From assembly GCA_009760885.1 (NCBI GenBank), contig CM019691.1, forward strand, positions 33,205,814-33,269,813: a stretch of 64,000 nt of DNA, given 5' to 3'. This DNA is from Achatina immaculata (taxonomy: Eukaryota > Mollusca > Gastropoda > Stylommatophora > Achatinidae). Numbering within the stretch: position 1 is the stretch's first letter; every line of letters starts with the position of its first letter. Both the position numbers and the translations under genes were made by a program. The notes below the pieces were generated by a model. It was not told where the DNA came from. It did no database searches and saw only the letters and a list, made by a program, of their open reading frames with translations. Shown here piece after piece: positions 57,792 through 64,000 of this stretch.

Positions 57792-58000
57792 CCGGTGTTT
57801 GGCTCGTTTCGGCTGCGTGGTCTTGGGATTATACGTTTACCTCGACTGTTGGTGGGTGTGGGGTGATTCGAATCCCAAGGAAGTGGCAGGGATTTTTTTG
57901 TCTTGTGGATCCTCCGGAATTAAATCCCCCGGGTCTGTAGGTAGTGATACAAAGCGTCTATCTGTATTGTCCACCACACACTGAAAATCTCTCGGCAGCA
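57792..58000 (+). mobile_element. tRNA-derived SINE (SINE-K, single copy)
   Basis: The head contains TTTGGCTCGTTTCGGCTGCG and B-box-like TGATTCGAATCCCAAGG. A body of about 120 bases (GGCAGGGATTTTTTTGTC, CCGGAATTAAATCCCCC) follows with no coding motif. Confidence 0.6.
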
Positions 58001-58732
58001 GGAAATCAGACCCCGTTTGCCCAGGCAAAATTCTAGGAAAAATTTACCATGGAAATTGTCCCTGACTCTTGGAGTGTCTACCCTGTATAGGACTCCTGTT
58101 CTGAGATGGTAAGTGAATGGACGGAGTGGATATGGGAATGCACCTGACAGCGATGAAGTCATTCCGAACAATGACAACGAAGCCAATCGTTTGGACATGT
58201 AGATATCTTTGGTAGATATACTCGAATAGAGATGTTATACATCCATCTCTAAGTGTGGATCCCAGCTACAACTACTTTTCTGTCAAAGACGTCTTTGTTT
58301 TGCTGCATCTTTTAATATGTACAAAAAAAAGTTACCTCCTTTGACTCCGATGTTCTCTAACGTTTCGCATTCATTGTACTTCTCTACTGCAGACTTGTCC
58401 CATTACATAAGCAGCAGTCAAACCAGGCTTTCGCTGAAATACAATTTGAAAGCAAGCACAGACAAGAACTGTTCTTTGCAAGCGTCATGTATTTTTATCG
58501 TATACCCTGGCACCAAGGTGAGAAATGATTAAAAAAAAAGTTTCGTGTAGCATAATTTATGACCTCTGTGTCACAAAAATTCTTTTGATCCACCACCTCG
58601 TTGGACCTAATCCTCAGTAAAGTGCCTGAATCATCCTCCACAGGGAGGATCATTAGAAAAAATAGATACCAATAGAGGTACGGGTGTTCTAATGTAGCAG
58701 ACCACAGGGGTTCATTTTTTGTTCTCTGATAC

Positions 58733-59015
58733 ATGAACAAGATAGTTTAAATACACGAAGAAGATAGTTTAAATACATGAAGAAGATAGTTTAAATACAT
58801 GAAGAAGATAGTTTCAATACATGAACAAGATAGTTTCAATACATGAACAAGATAGTTTCAATACAAGAACAAGATAGTTTAAATACATGAACAAGATAGT
58901 TTAAATACATGAACAAGATAGTTTAAATACATGAACAAGATAGTTTAAATACAAGAACAAGATTGTTTAAATACATGAACAAGACAGTTTAAATATATGA
59001 ACAAGGTAGTTTAAG
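58733..59015. repeat. 22-bp minisatellite, about 13 copies
   Basis: Unit ATGAACAAGATAGTTTAAAT plus AC, with GAAGAAG and TTTCAAT variants. Copy 2 of the duplication has only about eight units. Confidence 0.95.
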
Positions 59016-59057
59016 TGAAGAATAGATAAAGCTATGGATATCTTACTGACGTCTAGG

Positions 59058-59212
59058 TGGACCGACCGACAGACAAGCAGGCAAACAGACAGACAGACAT
59101 GCAGCAGATAGCCAGGCAGACAGACAGACAGACAAAAAGACATACAGTCAAATAGACAAGCAGGCAGACAGACAAATAGACAGACAGACATACAGACAGA
59201 CAGACACAGATG
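59058..59212. repeat. (GACA)n-like tract
   Basis: Mutated GACA and GGCA tetramers, duplicated at 60476-60628. Cysteine/leucine-rich minus-strand frames here are artefacts. Confidence 0.92.
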
Positions 59213-59214
59213 CT

Positions 59215-59350
59215 AACAATGCTTTGTCTACAATTTTAGAGGTCAACTGTACCCACTTCTCCCTACGTCTCTACAAAACAGGCACGTATCATCAACCCTA
59301 TTAGTATTTCGTTTGCTCATCAGTTTTATCTGTTAACCAGAGCTGCATGC
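59215..59350 (+). mobile_element. SINE-T-related body, copy 1
   Basis: It contains GCTTTGTCTACAATTTTAGA, CCTATTAGTATTTCGTTTGC and CAGTTTTATCTGTTAACCAG, matching 54283-54435. No tRNA head is present. Confidence 0.75.
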
Positions 59351-59463
59351 CTAAAAACAAAACTAAAAAAAGAAAGCAGTACATTGATAGGCAGACAGAG
59401 AAACAGACAACTGACCGAGAGACAGACGGAAGTTAAATATTCAGATACTAAAGAAACATTCAG

Positions 59464-59775
59464 TTGGAAACAGTAACATATGCACTTCCAGCATATGAGG
59501 ACTTGGGGCTTATGGTCCAAGTGTCTCAGAATCTTAATCTAGAGTTGGATGTGAAACTGCCCATTTTCCAGAACCAGGCCGGATACTCAACGTTGACGAG
59601 ACAACACAATTACGCTTTAGTCTTATTGTTTCCCTTTAGGACTGAGTTTGTTTGCGAATACTTTCCCTTTGCTCGAACCCTGACCCAACATTCTTGTTTT
59701 GGGAAAACACAAGTTCAAGTTGATGTGAAGCTGAAGAGAATGGGACTTCACATTTATGAGAGTATTCCCCCATGA
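59464..59775 (+). other. Unidentified 103-codon frame, copy 1
   Basis: The frame begins METVTYALPAYEDLG. It is repeated at 60879-61190 by the segmental duplication. Four base differences between the copies each change an amino acid (LM to PI, E to G, H to Q), so there is no sign of purifying selection. It is probably not a gene. Confidence 0.2.
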
Positions 59776-60257
59776 TTATCCCAGCTACAACTACTTTTCT
59801 GTCAAAGATGTCTTTGTTTTGCTGCATCTTTTAATATGCACAAAAAAAGTTACCTCCTTTGACTCCGATGTTCTCTAACGTTTCGCATTCATTGAAACTG
59901 TTCCAGTACTTCTCTACTGCAGACTTGTCCCATTACATAAGCAGCAGTTAAACCAGGCTTTCGCTGAAATACAATTTGAAAGCAAGCACAGACAAGAACT
60001 GTTCTTTGCAAGCGTCATGTATTTTCATCGTATACCCTGGCACCAAGGTGAGAAATGATTTTTAAAAAGTTTCGTGTAGCATAATTTATGACCTCTGTGT
60101 CACAAAAATTCTTTTGATCCACCACCTCGTTGGACCTAATCCTCAGTAAAGTGCCTGAATCATCCTCCACAGGGAGGATCATTAGAAAAAATAGATACCA
60201 ATAGAGGTACGGGTGTTCTAATGTAGCAGACCACAGGGGTTCATTTTTTGTTCTCTG

Positions 60258-60435
60258 ATACATGAAGAAGATAGTTTAAATACATGAACAAGATAGTTTA
60301 AATACAAGAACAAGATAGTTTAAATACATGAACAAGATAGTTTAAATACGTGAACAAGATAGTTTAAATACAAGAACAAGATTGTTTAAATACATGAACA
60401 AGACAGTTTAAATATATGAACAAGGTAGTTTAAGT
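60258..60435. repeat. 22-bp minisatellite, about eight copies
   Basis: The contracted counterpart of the array at 58733-59015. Confidence 0.95.
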
Positions 60436-60475
60436 GAAGAATAGATAAAGCTATGGATATCTTACTGACGTCTAG

Positions 60476-60628
60476 GTGGACCGACCGACAGACAAGCAGG
60501 CAAACAGACAGACAAACAGGCAGCAGATAGCCATGCAGACAGACAGACAGACAAAAGGACATGCAGTCAAATAGACAAGCAGGCAGACAGACAAATAGAC
60601 AGACAGACATACAGACAGACACAGATGC
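60476..60628. repeat. (GACA)n-like tract, copy 2
   Basis: Duplicate of 59058-59212 with a few base and unit differences. Confidence 0.92.
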
Positions 60629-60634
60629 TAACAA

Positions 60635-60775
60635 TGCTTTGTCTACAATTTTAGAGGTCAACTGTACCCACTTCTCCCTACGTCTCTACAAAACAGGCAC
60701 GTATCATCGACCCTATTAGTATTTCGTTTGCTCATCAGTTGTATCTGTTAACCAGAGCTGCATGCCTAAAAACAA
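60635..60775 (+). mobile_element. SINE-T-related body, copy 2
   Basis: Duplicate of 59215-59350 carried by the segmental duplication. Confidence 0.75.
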
Positions 60776-61377
60776 AACTAAAAAAAGAAAACAGTACATT
60801 GATAGGCAGACAGAGAAACAGACAACTGACCGAGAGACAGACGGAAGTTAAATATTCAGATACGAAAGAAACATTCAGTTGGAAACAGTAACATATGCAC
60901 TTCCAGCATATGAGGACTTGGGGCCTATCGTCCAAGTGTCTCAGAATCTTAATCTAGAGTTGGATGTGAAACTGCCCATTTTCCAGAACCAGGCCGGATA
61001 CTCAACGTTGACGAGACAACACAATTACGCTTTAGTCTTATTGTTTCCCTTTAGGACTGGGTTTGTTTGCGAATACTTTCCCTTTGCTCGAACCCTGACC
61101 CAACAGTCTTGTTTTGGGAAAACACAAGTTCAAGTTGATGTGAAGCTGAAGAGAATGGGACTTCACATTTATGAGAGTATTCCCCCATGATTATTCCAAA
61201 TATAATCTAACCTCAGTGTGTTTTTTCTTGGTCGCCTTCTTTCCCCTTGCATGGTCATCCTTCAATCTTTGCCGTTTCATCGGTGCCGTAAGTTTCCTCT
61301 GATTTTTCTTCCCGTATACTTCTTCTTCCTGTGTGGTATCACTGCTGTGTACTGTTATGTGTCACACGCAGTTTTAG

Positions 61378-61560
61378 TAAGAGAACACGGTTTTGTAGGA
61401 TTAGACCTCGAAAAAATAGACAATGCACTTTAGTGAGACGCGAGAGAAAGAAAAATCACAAAAGAATTATCTGGGATTCGAACCACGGACTCCGGTAGGA
61501 GAGCAGCCGTCTAGCCACGAGAGAACAGCGTACTAACGAAGTACACTATCTCGCACCTCC
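61378..61560 (-). mobile_element. SINE-T copy
   Basis: The minus-strand head AGTGTACTTCGTTAGTACGC and B-box GGTTCGAATCCCAG (perfect) are followed by the body ending AACCGTGTTCTCTTACT. It is the mirror-orientation counterpart of 45955 and 55409. Confidence 0.92.
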
Positions 61561-61734
61561 ATAAAAAGGTGTTTGAAAGCGAAGTCAATAGTAACTGTTT
61601 AGTCGACACGAAGATTGTGACACCCGGAAAGAAACGAGGTCATGACACAGAAATTCCGTAGTTTAGATTAAGTCTCTCTAGCAGGTACCAACTTTAGACA
61701 AACATACAGATGCAGTTTTAGTGTTCTGTCTCAT

Positions 61735-61858
61735 GGTGTGGCTTTCCGTAATGTCATATTTCTATCTTATGGTGTGGCTTGCCGTACTGTCATATTTCTA
61801 TCTCATGGTGTGGCTTGCCGTACTGTCATATTTCTATCTCATGATGTGACATCACCTA
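61735..61858. repeat. 37-bp repeat, three to four copies
   Basis: Units share TCATGGTGTGGCTTGCCGTA, then CTGTCATATTTCTATC. Confidence 0.92.
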
Positions 61859-61939
61859 CTTGTGACATTATTTCTCTACAAGAGGTCACTTCGGTGTATT
61901 CTTTTGTCTGGCCTTGACATTTTTATGTCGTGTGCAGGG

Positions 61940-61972
61940 CCTGTTGGTGGGGGATTGGGGGGGGGGGGGGGT
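61940..61972. repeat. G-run
   Basis: GGTGGGGGATTGG followed by an uninterrupted run of about 15 G. It is a candidate G-quadruplex or a sequencing-sensitive homopolymer. Confidence 0.85.
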
Positions 61973-62074
61973 TCAGCCGTTGGCATTTTCCAGGGGTCCG
62001 GGGTGTTTTTCTTTGTAAAGAGTGGGCGGGGGAGGTTTCGGGTGCAAGTGAGTGGATTAAAAAAAAACAGGAAG

Positions 62075-62275
62075 AACTTCTGTACCGGCATGTTACATCT
62101 ATCTCGGAGGACCTGGTTGTATGTTTTCCCTGATGGATGACTAAGATTCATTCTCACCACATGGCGAAACCAGTTTACAGTTTTTTCTTTGCCTTTCAGT
62201 GTTGCTTCCAAGATTGAACGTGATCTTTTCGCATCCTATCTCGTCTTATCGTCTTTATCAAGCATCTCCTTTTTG
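62075..62275 (-). mobile_element. LINE 3' fragment
   Basis: The minus strand reads ILEATLKGKEKTVNWFRHVV, then RMNLSHPSGKTYN. It is the WFGHVVRM-type C-terminal motif of a LINE without close relatives elsewhere in the window. Confidence 0.65.
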
Positions 62276-62544
62276 CAGGCGATAATTTTGTTTCAAATTT
62301 TTTGAAAATAATTTTGAATAGTGTCCTAGCTCGGCGTTGGTAATATAGTGTTTGTATAAATATTAAATCACGCATACTTTAATTTCTATTTTCTTAACTT
62401 CCATTACTTTCTTCTTAGCTCTTTGTTCTTAAAATTGTTTGAAGAAGATAAAAATCGAAGCGTTTACATTTGGTAAAGCATAATATTGGAGTTTCACCAT
62501 TAAACTGTTTCCAAGAAACGTTACTGAGGAGGACCTCCTGTATC
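62276..62544. other. AT-rich DNA
   Basis: Nothing recognised. Confidence 0.5.
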
Positions 62545-62645
62545 ATTCATAACTGTATATACTTCCTGCATATCAACACTCGCAACTGTGTATACTTCCT
62601 GCATATCTACATTCGCAAATGTATATACTCCTACTTCCTGTATTG
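62545..62645. repeat. About 36-bp repeat, three copies
   Basis: Units share CTGTATATACTTCCTGCATA, then TCAACACTCGCAA. Confidence 0.85.
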
Positions 62646-62974
62646 TGACCATATAGTATCAAACATTTGGACTTGAAAGGAAAAAATAATCCTGAAAGAA
62701 TATATATTTAAGAGATACTAGCAGCAAGTTATCTCCAAGATAAAAAAAAAGACAAAAAATTTTAAAACTCCAGCAGTCAGAAAGTGGTATCCACACAGAA
62801 GATGTGGTTTACTATACTTCTACTACACCTAGTGGTTCGGCCGACGTAGGAATCTGTTAGGGGCCAAAGCAGAAAGCTATTACTCTCTTGGGATACTTTT
62901 ATCCAGTATAAAGGTGCTGGTTTTCGACTACATAGTTTTCTGTCCATGTTTCACCAAACGAAGGCAGTGTTTTG

Positions 62975-63403
62975 TGATTATATAATGTTATGACAATGGC
63001 TTTATCACCATGATTATATAATGTTATGACAATTGTTGTACAAACGTGATAATATAATGTTATGACAATGGTTTTACCAGAGTGATTATATAATGTTATG
63101 GCAATGGTTTTACGAACGTGATTATGTAATGTTATGGCAGTGGTTTTATCTGCGTGATTATATAATGTTATGACAATAGTTTTACCAATGTGATTATATA
63201 ATGTTACGTCAATGGGTTTACCAATATGATTATATAATGTTATGACAATGGTTTTACCAACGTGATTATATAATGTTATGACAATGGTGGTACCAAAGTG
63301 ATTATATAATTCCATGACAATGGTTGTACCAACGTGATTATATAATGGTATGACAATTGTTTTACCAAAGTGATTATATAATGTTATGACAGTGGTTGTA
63401 CTA
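62975..63403. repeat. 36-bp minisatellite, 12 copies
   Basis: Unit GTGATTATATAATGTTATGA plus CAATGGTTTTACCAAC, period exactly 36. It makes an open minus-strand frame (VITLYNHVGKTI repeated). It is not considered a gene. Confidence 0.96.
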
Positions 63404-64000
63404 GCTCTGTTTCGCCCCCACATAACATCCAAAGAACTATAATACATTTGAACCATAATACGTTTTTTTAAGTGCATTATTTTCGTTGCACTAGACTTCG
63501 TGAATTATACACAAGTAAGTCACAAACACAGGAACGACCACAACGCTTTAAATCAGGTGAACTGTTAAGTATCATCTTCTGTACGTCCCTTAAAATAAGA
63601 CAACCACAACGACCGACTGTCATCGTCATCATGTCTGAGGTATTGCCTCAAAGACGTTGGTGGCCAACAAAATGTTAAGGATATTCGACAACCACCACCA
63701 CTGTAGAGATCGCACCCACAGCCAGAATGAAAAAAAGAATGTTAATTGGAGCATAAAGAATTCGATGAAATAGGGTCTTGACCTGCCATAGCCCATCAGG
63801 CTACACAACCAGACCAAATCTTGAACACAACCACCTCAGCTCTTGTGGAAGTCAGGTTATGAGCAATAGTCAGCTACGACGTGTTGACATGTCGGAGAAT
63901 TAAAAACAAATGAGCTTGGAAACGAGGTACAAAGATCTTTATTAGCCCTTGTGTTAAATATTTGAAATAGCGACTATTTCAATTACACCCCGTCGGCCGG
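63404..64000. other. Unassigned DNA at the right edge
   Basis: No gene or repeat is recognised. I also saw no upstream Ig1 exon here. Confidence 0.45.

Larger units (their letters stand above)
58259..59777. repeat. Segmental tandem duplication II, copy 1 (1519 bp)
   Basis: It starts at ATCCCAGCTACAACTACTTT and is followed head-to-tail by copy 2. It contains a 22-bp minisatellite (58733-59015), a GACA tract, a SINE-T-related body and a 103-codon frame. Relative to copy 2 it lacks 12 bases near 58375 (GAAACTGTTCCA-like). Confidence 0.94.
59778..61195. repeat. Segmental tandem duplication II, copy 2 (about 1418 bp)
   Basis: It matches copy 1 closely but is shorter, mainly because its internal 22-bp array (60258-60435) has fewer units. 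It ends at CCCCCATGATTAT, the same bases that form the internal junction near 59770-59779. Confidence 0.94.

Noticed and set aside
62899..63477. 192-codon frame with ITLYNH repeats
   Set aside because: It is the product of the 36-bp minisatellite.
1..64000. Bacterial-style operons, defence systems or toxin genes
   Set aside because: No clustered long coding frames, ribosome-binding sites or relevant domains are present. The content is intronic animal DNA.

Overview
This window is animal nuclear DNA: AT-rich, intron-dominated and packed with repeats. There is no bacterial, viral or CRISPR-like architecture. The reverse transcriptase (RT) relatives and tRNA-derived SINEs resemble those common in molluscs, so a gastropod or other mollusc is my best guess; that assignment is an inference.

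The only host gene I can support lies on the minus strand. Four exons encode most of a three-domain immunoglobulin cell-adhesion protein of the lachesin/IgLON type: 25059-25263 (second half of Ig1), 5866-6033 and 2095-2223 (Ig2), and 593-880 (Ig3). Splice sites and phases agree across all four. The introns between them are 19.0, 3.6 and 1.2 kb. The C-terminal exon(s) lie beyond base 1. The first half of Ig1 and the signal peptide lie upstream, above 25263; 34761-34935 is a weak candidate signal exon.

Everything else appears to be intron or upstream DNA filled with four kinds of sequence. (1) Decayed non-LTR retrotransposons (LINEs). Families are numbered here: fam-1 has six copies; fam-2 includes one nearly full-length dead element at 40340-43250; fam-3 and fam-4 have two copies each; several are single. 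Most are 5'-truncated and several end in microsatellite tails. (2) tRNA-derived SINEs. SINE-S has a shared central core under different heads, SINE-T is partly palindromic, and there are three single-copy types. A four-copy roughly 300-bp dispersed repeat, called D-rep here, is also present. (3) More than 20 minisatellites and microsatellites with units of 20-80 bp. (4) Two recent head-to-tail segmental duplications, at 48057-51493 and 58259-61195.

By region: 0-6 kb holds Ig2/Ig3 exons among LINE and SINE fragments. 6-25 kb is the large intron, with a 1.1-kb minisatellite, a 470-bp pyrimidine tract, four LINE families and a 350-bp imperfect palindrome. 25-40 kb holds D-rep and LINE copies and in-frame minisatellites. 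40-45 kb holds the fam-2 element and a fam-1 element that has spawned a minisatellite. 45-64 kb holds arrays, SINE-T and the two duplications.

I found no undescribed biochemical system. The most informative signals are about genome evolution: a minisatellite born inside a LINE 3' end, nested insertions with readable target-site duplications, palindromic SINE structures, and tandem duplications whose internal arrays changed length. Most long open frames here come from repeat units divisible by three and are not genes.
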